Source of the DNA: Candidatus Magasanikiibacteriota bacterium
GTDB lineage: Bacteria; Patescibacteriota; Patescibacteriia; Magasanikbacterales; 2-02-FULL-50-9b
Length of the DNA stretch: 32,929 nucleotides
Assembly: GCA_023246755.1 (NCBI GenBank)
Contig: JAHFHU010000009.1
Location: forward strand, 1-32,929
Direction of reading: 5' to 3'
Shown in pieces: positions 1 through 7,924 of this stretch; positions within the stretch are counted from its first letter, which is position 1, and every line of letters starts with the position of its first letter. The translations under genes were made by a program, and so were the position numbers. The notes under the pieces were generated by a model that saw only the letters and a program-made list of their open reading frames with translations, did no database searches and was not told where the DNA came from.

Positions 1-1
1 A

Positions 2-70
2 GTAATCGGCCGCCCAGATAGATACTCGTCGCGCGGCGTTAAATCGCTGCGTACAAAATCCGGCTTATAG
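2..70 (+). CDS. possible C-terminal fragment of a CDS entering from the left edge (..VIGRPDRYSSRGVKSLRTKSGL*)
   Basis: Open frame from the window edge to TAG at 68-70, followed directly by an intrinsic terminator-like hairpin at 83-120. Confidence 0.4.
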   Translation, partial: VIGRPDRYSSRGVKSLRTKSGL

Positions 71-81
71 GTGTTGGTAGT

Positions 82-120
82 AAAAATCATCGCTCGCAAG
101 GGCGGTGATTTTGTTTTTTT
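82..120 (+). terminator. rho-independent terminator
   Basis: AAAATCATCGC (83-93) pairs with GCGGTGATTTT (102-112), then TTGTTTTTTT. Confidence 0.8.
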
Positions 121-148
121 GATATACTGTCGTGACACACGAATCGGT

Positions 149-649
149 ATGCCTCCGTTTGACGGTCAACATGATTTTATCAGCGCGCACATCGACAACG
201 TTGAGGCCGAATTTTTAAGAAACCGTGCGACGCAGCCGCCTAAGTTGCACGAAGATACGGATGTTGTTTTTTTGAATAACATGCTGTCTGCTCATGAGCG
301 TCGACGCGCGCAAATAATTCAGCGCGCGAAATTAACGGACGCGGATTTGAAACACGGCGCGTATATTTTTTCGCTGCACACAAAAAAATTTGACGCCGAA
401 CGCGCGCTTCTCGCCCAGCATCAAAAAATGATGCACACGCGCAAAAATCATCAGACCGTCCATCCAGACGAATATTTAAAATTGCATGATCTTGAAGAAG
501 CGCATGAAGCTGCGCGGTGGGCGTTCGAAGCACAGCCGTTTCATGACGAGTTGCTGCAGATTTACGAATGCGATTATTACAAAAAATTATTTACCGAAAA
601 ATTAGGACACGCACATGAGCGGGCGCGGGTGCGTGCGGCGCTCCGCTAA
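149..649 (+). CDS. hypothetical alpha-helical protein
   Basis: ORF 71..649 trimmed to ATG at 149 because the upstream part overlaps a terminator; TATACT at 123-128. Confidence 0.65.
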   Translation: MPPFDGQHDFISAHIDNVEAEFLRNRATQPPKLHEDTDVVFLNNMLSAHERRRAQIIQRAKLTDADLKHGAYIFSLHTKKFDAERALLAQHQKMMHTRKNHQTVHPDEYLKLHDLEEAHEAARWAFEAQPFHDELLQIYECDYYKKLFTEKLGHAHERARVRAALR

Positions 650-1609
650 TTATCGCAGACCGGTTTTAATCCGCACTTCTTCCATTGTCTGTTGCGCGAT
701 TGCCCGTGCGCGCGCGCGACCCGTTTCAAGCACGGCCGCGACTTCTGCGTCCGAAATCTCTTCTTTGCGGTTGCGAAAATCAGCGAACGCGGCCGCAATT
801 AATTCTGCGAGCGTGTCTTTGAGCTCAACATTTTTGAGTGCGCCCGCGTCGAAATCTTTTTTGAGATGTGCGTAGGTGAGTGTCGATACATCAAATAATT
901 TTACGAGCTCCAATAAATTCTGGACACCTTGTTCATCAGTGACCGCCTTGCGAATTTTTGTGGCAATGATGTCGGGCGAATCTGCAACAAATACACACGA
1001 TTTGTCGCCGCCGCTTTTACTCATTTTTTTGTTTGACTCCGTAAGCGACATCACGCGCGGAACTTCGGTGAGCATTGCTTTTGGTTCGGGAAATGTTGTG
1101 CCGAATTTGTTGTTAAATTTTTTTGCAATCACGCGCGCGAGCTCAACGTGCTGCACCTGATCTTCACCAGCAGGAACGATCATACTTTTGTACATCAAAA
1201 TATCCGCAGCCATGAGCACGGGGTAGGTGAACAATCCGACGTTGACATTTTCGACGTGCTTTGCGGCTTTGTCTTTGAATTGCGTCATTTTTTCAAGCTC
1301 GCTCATCGGGGTCACGGTCAAAAAATTCCAACACAATTCGAGATGTTCCGGAATGTGCGACTGCACGAAGAGTGTCGATTTTTTTGGATCGATCCCGAGC
1401 GCAAGCAGATCGCGCACGAGATTTTTGATGAGCCGTTGTTTGGTTGCGGGTTCGTAGTCGATCGTCATCGAATGCCAGTCGGGGATGAAAAAAAAACGAT
1501 CATATTGCGCGTCATTTTGGAGGTCGACCCAATTTTTGACCGCACCCAAATAATTCCCAATGTGCATTTCGCCGGTTGGTTGGATTCCTGACACGATGAC
1601 TTTTTTCAT
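650..1609 (-). CDS. trpS: tryptophanyl-tRNA synthetase
   Basis: MKKVIVSGIQPTGEMHIGNYLGA N-terminus and KMSKS motif (TESNKKMSKSGGDKS); start trimmed to MKKVIVSG. Confidence 0.96.
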   Translation of the reverse strand: MKKVIVSGIQPTGEMHIGNYLGAVKNWVDLQNDAQYDRFFFIPDWHSMTIDYEPATKQRLIKNLVRDLLALGIDPKKSTLFVQSHIPEHLELCWNFLTVTPMSELEKMTQFKDKAAKHVENVNVGLFTYPVLMAADILMYKSMIVPAGEDQVQHVELARVIAKKFNNKFGTTFPEPKAMLTEVPRVMSLTESNKKMSKSGGDKSCVFVADSPDIIATKIRKAVTDEQGVQNLLELVKLFDVSTLTYAHLKKDFDAGALKNVELKDTLAELIAAAFADFRNRKEEISDAEVAAVLETGRARARAIAQQTMEEVRIKTGLR

Positions 1610-1633
1610 AGTGAGGCGCATTATAGCCGACAC

Positions 1634-1662
1634 TTGACAAAATAAGCAAAAAGTGGTATGCT
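1634..1662 (+). promoter_or_regulatory. sigma70-type promoter for the gene at 1755
   Basis: TTGACA (1634-1639), 17-nt spacer, TATGCT (1657-1662). Confidence 0.7.
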
Positions 1663-1754
1663 GCTCGGTCCAGTTTTGAAAGAGCTTTCGAAACGAATGA
1701 CTGGTCACGCCACGGCAATTTCGCCGATGCGGTTTGCTCTTCACAAGGATTATC

Positions 1755-2483
1755 ATGAGTCAGATTCGCATGTGCTCGTTTTGTGTCGGCGGAAACGCCC
1801 GTCCCGTTCGTTATGCATTCAAGTTGGGCGCGCTCGAAATGGCGTTCAACATGGACCCGCGGCGGATCGGTCCGCAAGGCACTATGGCGCTGGCCATGTG
1901 CTCGGTTCACAAGGTCGAGATGGACGCTCTGTACGCATTCGAGTTCCCGCGGCGCAGCCACGACATGCCGACGTGCGAAATCGCTGACGTCATGTGGGCC
2001 GATTTTGGCCTCGATGACGAGGATGTCAATGCGATCATGGTTTCTCGCGAAGTTGTTGATGCGGCGTTCGCGCTGTTCAACAACCGGTTCGGCGGCAGGC
2101 AGATTCGGGGGAAGCTCGAAAGGCAGCGGCATGCCGAGTGCCAAGAGCTCGTTACGCGGAAGCTCGAGCTGAAGGCGCTCGCGGAGAAGTTCGAGGCGTC
2201 GCAAGCGACTGCACCAAAGTCGTCGGCCAACACACGGCACGTCGAGAGCAAGTCGACACCGAAGCCCGCGCAACAGAAGCCCGCCGCCGAAGCGTCGGCG
2301 CTCAAGCCGTCGCAGGAAAAGAAGCCGCCGGCTGACCGCAGCGCACCTAACTATGGTGCGTGCAAGGTCGAGCGCAAGGTGCGCGGTTCGAAAAAGCCGG
2401 ACCCGATGCACAAGGCACGCCGCGGCGCTGTCGTGCCCGGTGTCGGCAAGCACAGCAAGGCGGCGGCCACAAAAAAGAAGTGA
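1755..2483 (+). CDS. hypothetical protein with N-terminal CxxC and long basic Lys/Ala/Pro-rich C-terminal tail
   Basis: ATG at 1755 preceded by AAGGATTATC; starts MSQIRMCSFC and ends GKHSKAAATKKK. Confidence 0.75.
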   Translation: MSQIRMCSFCVGGNARPVRYAFKLGALEMAFNMDPRRIGPQGTMALAMCSVHKVEMDALYAFEFPRRSHDMPTCEIADVMWADFGLDDEDVNAIMVSREVVDAAFALFNNRFGGRQIRGKLERQRHAECQELVTRKLELKALAEKFEASQATAPKSSANTRHVESKSTPKPAQQKPAAEASALKPSQEKKPPADRSAPNYGACKVERKVRGSKKPDPMHKARRGAVVPGVGKHSKAAATKKK

Positions 2484-2513
2484 GACTCGAGACGGAGCCT
2501 CACGCGCTGGCCA

Positions 2514-2571
2514 ACGGCGCAAGTATGGGATCACACACCGTGTGACACCCAGCTTGCGCCGGTTTTAATTT
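2514..2571. terminator. long hairpin terminator, probably bidirectional
   Basis: CGGCGCAAG-TA-TGGG-ATCACAC / GTGTGAC-ACCCA-GCTTGCGCCG followed by GTTTTAATTT. Confidence 0.7.
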
Positions 2572-2776
2572 ATAGAATCGCTGATGGTTTCTTGCTTAGG
2601 CTGGTGTCCATGAAATTGAAAATTTTTCGCGCATTGAGAAGTGTGATGTAAACAGGTACACGATCCGGCGAGACCTCGATAATTAAATCGCCGTATACGA
2701 TCGAATCATCAATTGGTAATGAATTCAATTCCCACGAAAGCACGTCACCTTCAGGATCGTAGTTGATTTTTGACAT
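2570..2776 (-). CDS. DUF2283-like small protein
   Basis: MSKINYDPEGDVLSWEL...IVYGDLIIEVSPDRVPVYITLLNARK pattern. Confidence 0.8.
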   Translation of the reverse strand: MSKINYDPEGDVLSWELNSLPIDDSIVYGDLIIEVSPDRVPVYITLLNARKIFNFMDTSLSKKPSAIL

Positions 2777-2880
2777 AGAGCGTGATTACAAGCATGTAGT
2801 TGAACTCTTTTCTACATATTATCCGCAATACGTGGCGCTCGTCAATGTTCGGAAGGGGCTGCGCAGGCGATTGGAATAGT

Positions 2881-3028
2881 TAAGAAAAATAAAACCTCCC
2901 CGAACGTGTCTCTCGGAGGCATTGCGGGCCGGTGTCGCGCATGGCGCGACGAGCAATGTCGAGAGAGAGCGGAATTTTCCGCTGGGAAAATTAACGCGTG
3001 CACGTATGGGGAGGTTTTATTTTTCTTA
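2881..3028 (-). terminator. terminator-like inverted repeat downstream of RNase J whose loop contains structured element copy A
   Basis: TAAGAAAAATAAAACCTCCCC (2881-2901) pairs with GGGGAGGTTTTATTTTTCTTA (to 3028); T-rich 3' side on the minus strand. Confidence 0.75.
2909..3000 (+). repeat. dispersed structured element, copy A
   Basis: CATTGC-GGGCCGGT-GTCGCGC-ATG-GCGCGAC-GA-GCAATG, then AATTTTCC-GCTG-GGAAAATT. Confidence 0.7.
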
Positions 3029-5092
3029 CACTTCGATAATCACCGGCAGCACCATCGGTCGGCGCTTGGTTTGCGCGAACAAAAATTGTCCGACGTCGTT
3101 GCGAATTTTATTTTTGATGAATTCATCGAACGCTTGTGATTTGTGGTCCGACGCTTCGAGAATTTTGTGGACGAGCATGCGCGTTTTGTCGATGATCTCT
3201 TTGTTTTCTTTGACGAAGATGAATCCGCGCGAGATGATGTCGGGACTGCCGATGAGTTCGCCGGTGCGCTCTTCGATCGTCGCGATGACAACGAGCATAC
3301 CGTCTTCCGACATTTGCATGCGATCGCGGAGCACAATTTCAGAAACATCGCCGACACCAAGTCCATCAACCATGACATAATCCGCGGGCACGCGCTCTTC
3401 GGTCAAGCGGCCACCATTCACATCGAACGACATGATCTGTCCGTTGTCTGCGAGGAAAATATTTTCTTTCGGAACGCCAACACCCGCTGCGATGCGGCCA
3501 TGCGCCGCAAGCATAAAACGATTGCCGTGAATCGGGACGAAGAATTTCGGTTTGGTGAGGCGCAACATCAATTTGAGGTCCTCTTGTTTTGCATGACCAC
3601 CCGCGTGCACATCCATGTTTGCATAATGCACGACGTGTGCGCCGTGACGCACGAGCGTGTCTTTGAGACGCTGCACGCTACGTTCGTTTCCGGGAACGAC
3701 GGATGATGAAAAAATTACGGTGTCACCTTCTTGCAGGTGCAAAAATTTGTGTTCACCCGTTGCGATGCGCATGAGCGCTGCGTTCTTTTCGCCTTGCGCA
3801 CCCGTGCACAAAATTACCAATTGTTCATCGCGATATTTTCCAAACTCTTCTTCGGTGATGATGGTTCCGGGTTTGAATTGGAGGTAACCAAGTTCGTGCG
3901 CGAGATCAACATTTTTTTGCATCGAGCGCCCTTGGATCAAAACGCGGCGTCCATATTTTTCGCAGAGCGCGAGAATAATTTGTACGCGCGTTAAGAGCGA
4001 TGAAAATGTGCCGATGATGAGACGTGACGGTGCTTTGCCGATGATGCGATCGAGTTCGTCGAAGACGACCTGTTCTGAAATTTGGTGCCCCGGAGTGTCT
4101 GCGCCGGTTGAATCCGACATGAGTGCGAGCACACCTTTTGAACCAAACATCGCGATGCGATTAAGGTCGGCCGGCTCTTCGTTGACCGGGGTGAAATCAA
4201 ATTTGAAATCGCCGGTTACGAGTACCGTGCCAAATGGGGTGTGGATCGCGGCGCCGAATGCGTCCGAGATTGTGTGGTTGATGTGGAATGGTTCGAAGAT
4301 GAAATTTTTTCCGAGATGAAATCGTTCGTCTGCGTGTTGCACGATCACCATGTTAAGTTTCGGAAGGTTGGGATATTCTTCGTGGCGCGCGCGAACAATA
4401 CCGGCGGTGAGAGGCGCGGTGTAGATTGGTGGGTTGCCGATTTTTGGCAACACATGTGAGATGGCGCCGACATGGTCTAAATGTCCATGCGTGATGACAA
4501 CGCCGCGAATATTTTTTTCGCGGCCTTTGAACGTTGAGATGTTCGGGATGATGTAATCGATGCCCGGCATGCCTTCTTCAGGGAATTGAAGACCGACGTC
4601 AACGATGATGATGTCATCGCCACATTCGAGCACGGTGCAGTTACGGCCGATTTCTTCAAGGCCGCCGAGTGCGTAAATTTTGAGTTTGAGATTTGAATCC
4701 GCAGTTGGAGTTACGAGCGGTTCAAACACGTCGGCCTCGCGTTGTGAGCGTTTGACATCGATTCCTTCCGTGTTAAAATTTGGCGCATATTTTGCGTTGT
4801 TGCTTGTATGCGCGTGATACGCTTGGCGTTGTGCAAGCGGTGGAATGCCGTTGGTGTGTGTAGGACGCGGCGTTGGTGCACCTGCTGGCGCGTTGTGTGC
4901 GTATGATCCGCCGCCGCTGCTGCGATGGGCGGGCGGGCGCGACGAATTATACGGAGGTCGTGATGACGACGGACCGTTGCTGTTGAATCGGCGACCTGTT
5001 GCGGGTGTTGTTGTAGGTCGTCGTTGTGGGCTGATTCCACGTCGAAGTGGAGGGGTTGGCATCGAAGGCGATGCGGTTACGGGGGTTGGCAT
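3026..5092 (-). CDS. rnj: ribonuclease J (metallo-beta-lactamase/beta-CASP RNase) with long low-complexity N-terminal extension
   Basis: ALGGLEEIGRNC, VVITHGHLDHVGAI, HVHAGGHAKQEDLKLML-type motifs. Confidence 0.93.
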   Translation of the reverse strand: MPTPVTASPSMPTPPLRRGISPQRRPTTTPATGRRFNSNGPSSSRPPYNSSRPPAHRSSGGGSYAHNAPAGAPTPRPTHTNGIPPLAQRQAYHAHTSNNAKYAPNFNTEGIDVKRSQREADVFEPLVTPTADSNLKLKIYALGGLEEIGRNCTVLECGDDIIIVDVGLQFPEEGMPGIDYIIPNISTFKGREKNIRGVVITHGHLDHVGAISHVLPKIGNPPIYTAPLTAGIVRARHEEYPNLPKLNMVIVQHADERFHLGKNFIFEPFHINHTISDAFGAAIHTPFGTVLVTGDFKFDFTPVNEEPADLNRIAMFGSKGVLALMSDSTGADTPGHQISEQVVFDELDRIIGKAPSRLIIGTFSSLLTRVQIILALCEKYGRRVLIQGRSMQKNVDLAHELGYLQFKPGTIITEEEFGKYRDEQLVILCTGAQGEKNAALMRIATGEHKFLHLQEGDTVIFSSSVVPGNERSVQRLKDTLVRHGAHVVHYANMDVHAGGHAKQEDLKLMLRLTKPKFFVPIHGNRFMLAAHGRIAAGVGVPKENIFLADNGQIMSFDVNGGRLTEERVPADYVMVDGLGVGDVSEIVLRDRMQMSEDGMLVVIATIEERTGELIGSPDIISRGFIFVKENKEIIDKTRMLVHKILEASDHKSQAFDEFIKNKIRNDVGQFLFAQTKRRPMVLPVIIEV

Positions 5093-5107
5093 AATTTTTT
5101 AGTAGCA

Positions 5108-5245
5108 GTTCATTGTTCGAGCGCACGTGTCGAAATCCCCTGCGAGGATTTCGCACTCTCTCTCGGTCTCGCTCGTTTTGCTTCGCAAAACTCCCTGCCC
5201 GCTCGACCTGCGAGAGACGCTCTCGCAATGACTGCTAACAGATAA
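5108..5245. repeat. three tandem hairpins directly upstream of rnj (leader RNA or REP-like element)
   Basis: CGAAATCC/GGATTTCG (5131-5153), GTTTTGC/GCAAAAC (5175-5191), GCGAGAG/CTCTCGC (5210-5226). Confidence 0.6.
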
Positions 5246-5341
5246 GTTTGCCAAGTTTGTGAGCAAAATTTTAATCAACAAACAAAATGAATCAATTTTT
5301 AAATATTTTTTTTAATGGTGGAAAGGTTTAACGGGGGTTCC

Positions 5342-5490
5342 CCACGTTGGAAAAAAACTTTTGAGAGAGACTGCGCAACCCGTCCGGGCCGGTGTCGCGC
5401 AACGCGCGACGAGGACGGGTGAGGAAGTCGAGTGTTTCCCGCTGGGGAAACATGAGATGGTCTCTCGAAAAAGATTTTTTCCAACAGTGG
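5342..5490 (+). repeat. dispersed structured element, copy B, inside long terminator-like arms downstream of tRNA-Leu
   Basis: Outer arms CCAC..GTTGGAAAAAAACTTTTGAGAGAGAC / GTCTCTCGAAAAAGATTTTTTCCAAC..GTGG; core CCCGTCC-GGGCCGGT-GTCGCGC-AAC-GCGCGAC-GA-GGACGGG; TGTTTCCC-GCTG-GGGAAACA. Confidence 0.75.
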
Positions 5491-5573
5491 TGCCGCGGGC
5501 GGGACTTGAACCCGCATACCCTTGCGAGCGCTGGCACCTGAAGCCAGTGTGTCTGCCATTTCACCACCGCGGC
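5488..5573 (-). tRNA. tRNA-Leu (anticodon CAG), CCA encoded
   Basis: GCCGCGGTGGTGAAATGGCAGACACACTGGCTTCAGGTGCCAGCGCTCGCAAGGGTATGCGGGTTCAAGTCCCGCCCGCGGCACCA; CTGGC-TTCAGGT-GCCAG anticodon arm and extended variable arm. Confidence 0.95.
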
Positions 5574-5604
5574 AGACGGGATGGAAGAAGAATCAAGAAA
5601 ACAA

Positions 5605-5634
5605 ATTATAGCACACCGATCACACGTCTGTCAA
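5605..5634 (-). promoter_or_regulatory. promoter for tRNA-Leu
   Basis: Minus strand TTGACA, 18-nt spacer, TATAAT. Confidence 0.8.
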
Positions 5635-5648
5635 ACGCCGCGCAGATT

Positions 5649-7379
5649 TCATTTTTGAACACGTTTGGTGTTCAAAAACCAAGAAACAACGGTCGCGAAC
5701 CGATCGTTTGGGTCGCCAGAATTTGAAATCGTCACGCCAGACAGCTTATTTGCGATGTAATACTGATAAATCGGTTGGAAAAGAAACACCGCGGGGACAT
5801 CTGCAACGAGGCGCTGGTTGATTTTTTGCAAGAGCGCCGTGCGCGCGTCCGGACGATTTTCGACGCTCAACTGCTCAAGCCAGCCATCAACCTCTTTGAT
5901 CTGATAGCGAGCGTAATTTGCGCCTGATTCAGCGCTCGCCGTTGTGCTCCAAAACGGAATCGGGTTTGCGTTGAGACCGTAGTCTTGACCAAGTAGTAAT
6001 AAATCGTAGGAAAGAAGCGCGCCTGTTTTTGTTCCGGATCCGATGATTTGAGGGACGATTGTCACGCCAAAGGGCGCGAGCTGTTTTTTGATGTTTTCAG
6101 CAACTGCACCAAACGCGGGAAGCGCGGGAATACCGAGTGTGAAGGTGCTCGAGGTGGCCGCATTGTTGGCAGACAGATTTTTTTTGAACAGATCCGTGGC
6201 TTGCACGACATTAAGATCAGGCTCGGTTGAATTAGGACTGCTCAGCATTGATGAGGGGAATGGAGCGCGGGTCGCCACACCAATTCCTTTGAGATCTTGA
6301 GAAATGAGGTCCGAACGATTGAGGGCAAGCGCAAACGCGGTGCGCACATCTCGCTTTTTTAAATTGGCGTTGTGTGTCGGATTGAAAAACAGGCTGATAA
6401 TTATCGGCGGGGTGACGGTGAATTGTTGGACATCGCGTTTAACCAGCTCATCGGTTTGTACCGTGTCATGCACAAAAAGAGCGTCGACTTGACGTGTGCG
6501 AAACATGTCATACGCGGATGAATTATCTGGGGCGATACGAAAATTGAGTTCGTCGATAAAGGCGCGTTGCGGTTTAAAATTTTTGAACACGTCGAGATTG
6601 AAACTGTCAATGCCACCGTCACGATCAAAGGTTATGGAGCCGAACCGGAATGGCCCCGAGCCGACCGGTTTTAAATTTAAGTCGCTCATGATCATGCGAG
6701 CAGGATCAACGGCTGTCCATAGATTGTGCGGAATGATGCCGAGAGAGGTGAGCGTTTTTAATTCGGGAGTCGGTTGTTTTGTCGTGATGATCACCCGACC
6801 GGACGGATCTTTTGACGCAACGACGCGTGCGGCAAGCGCGCGCCACGGGCTTCCAACCGCCTTATTTTGCATCGCGGTAATGGTGAAAATTACGTCGTCC
6901 GATGTGATGGGGGTGCCATCGTGCCAAACGCGATCATCGAGGGTGATCGTTACCGATTTTGGATTTGAAAAATCACAGGTGCGCGCGAGCGTGGGGATGC
7001 CGCGATTGTATACGTCGCACAAGGGCAGAAAAAAAATATTTGACAGTGTGCGATCAGTATCCGTTACTGCAAAAAGCGGATTGATGTGACGCGGCGCGCC
7101 GACCAAAACTTCTTGAAGCGTTCCGCCTTCTGTTGGGGCCGCGACGGTATTCAGGAGGTGAATGCTGACAAAAATACCAACAAACGAAAGCAGCGCAACA
7201 AATCCGAGTGCGCCGATGAGATTTTTTTCCCATGTTTCCAAAAAAAGATCGATGTGTTGCAGTTGTGCAAGCGATGGAATTTTGGGTCGGGTGATTGACG
7301 GGGTAAGTGCTCGGCCGGGACGCTTCACCGAAGTTGTGAAATCCCGAATTCGCTCGCGAGCCTTCTCGAGAAGGCGCAT
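5649..7379 (-). CDS. ABC transporter substrate-binding protein, family 5 (peptide/nickel-type), membrane-anchored
   Basis: N-terminal TM segment; FLPLCDVYNRGIPTLA, DDRVWHDGTPITSDDVIFTI, DVRTAFALALNRSDLI motifs. Confidence 0.88.
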   Translation of the reverse strand: MRLLEKARERIRDFTTSVKRPGRALTPSITRPKIPSLAQLQHIDLFLETWEKNLIGALGFVALLSFVGIFVSIHLLNTVAAPTEGGTLQEVLVGAPRHINPLFAVTDTDRTLSNIFFLPLCDVYNRGIPTLARTCDFSNPKSVTITLDDRVWHDGTPITSDDVIFTITAMQNKAVGSPWRALAARVVASKDPSGRVIITTKQPTPELKTLTSLGIIPHNLWTAVDPARMIMSDLNLKPVGSGPFRFGSITFDRDGGIDSFNLDVFKNFKPQRAFIDELNFRIAPDNSSAYDMFRTRQVDALFVHDTVQTDELVKRDVQQFTVTPPIIISLFFNPTHNANLKKRDVRTAFALALNRSDLISQDLKGIGVATRAPFPSSMLSSPNSTEPDLNVVQATDLFKKNLSANNAATSSTFTLGIPALPAFGAVAENIKKQLAPFGVTIVPQIIGSGTKTGALLSYDLLLLGQDYGLNANPIPFWSTTASAESGANYARYQIKEVDGWLEQLSVENRPDARTALLQKINQRLVADVPAVFLFQPIYQYYIANKLSGVTISNSGDPNDRFATVVSWFLNTKRVQK

Positions 7380-7389
7380 ACGACGTTGA

Positions 7390-7608
7390 TTATTGGATCA
7401 ACAAATTTGCCGCGGCTGTTGCAAAGAATAGAACCGCAAGCACAATTGTCGCGCGAAAAAGAATTTTGTCGACGCCACGTTTCGTTGAATAAACATTGCT
7501 TGAGCCGCCAAAAGCCGCGCCCAATCCAACACCCTTTTGTTGCAACAAAATTGAGGTGATCAAGAGAACTGATATGATGATTTGGACGATGTTTAAAGCA
7601 AATTGCAT
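7390..7608 (-). CDS. secG: preprotein translocase subunit SecG
   Basis: LLITSILLQQKGVGLGAAFGGSSNVYSTKRGVDKIL motif, two TM segments, 72 aa. Confidence 0.93.
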   Translation of the reverse strand: MQFALNIVQIIISVLLITSILLQQKGVGLGAAFGGSSNVYSTKRGVDKILFRATIVLAVLFFATAAANLLIQ

Positions 7609-7665
7609 ATGGGGGGACTATATCAGAATTATGGGTGGTGCGTCAAGACTCAACTAATACCTATT

Positions 7666-7773
7666 CGAGAGACCACCTCACATTTTCTCAGCAGAAAACG
7701 CTCGGCTTCCTCGGCGTTGCTCGCCGTGCTGTGCACGGCACTGGCCCGCAACGCCTGTGCAGTTTCTCTCTCG
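7666..7773 (-). repeat. dispersed structured element, copy C (minus orientation)
   Basis: Reverse complement GGCGTTGC-GGGCCAGT-GCCGTGC-ACA-GCACGGC-GA-GCAACGCC, then CGTTTTCT-GCTG-AGAAAATG, flanked by GAGAGA/TCTCTC. Confidence 0.7.
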
Positions 7774-7810
7774 TTTGGGGGAACGACACCAGATGTGAAT
7801 GTTGGGTGGG

Positions 7811-7877
7811 GGATGTGTGGCTGATTCGCGAAACGCGTTGCGGGCCTCTCGCGTGAGAGCGAATTAGCCACACATCC
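7811..7877. repeat. long inverted repeat between copy C and the DsbA-like gene
   Basis: GGATGTGTGGCTGATTCGC / GCGAATTAGCCACACATCC (19-bp stem with one G-U), inner CTCTCgcgtGAGAG. Confidence 0.7.
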
Positions 7878-7924
7878 GGCATCGGAAATTCATCTCCGGT
7901 GTGGTATACTTTAAAAACTTTCAT

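Noticed and set aside
1512-2534. 340-aa minus-strand ORF
   Set aside because: Antisense to trpS 5' end and the 1755 gene; Arg/Leu-rich low-information translation, typical shadow ORF of GC-rich coding DNA.
5299-5726. ORFs across tRNA-Leu and element copy B
   Set aside because: They run through a clear tRNA and an inverted repeat; not credible coding.
7635-7856. ORFs in both strands at 7603-7924
   Set aside because: They overlap the structured repeat copy C and the adjacent inverted repeat; no SD or recognisable protein.
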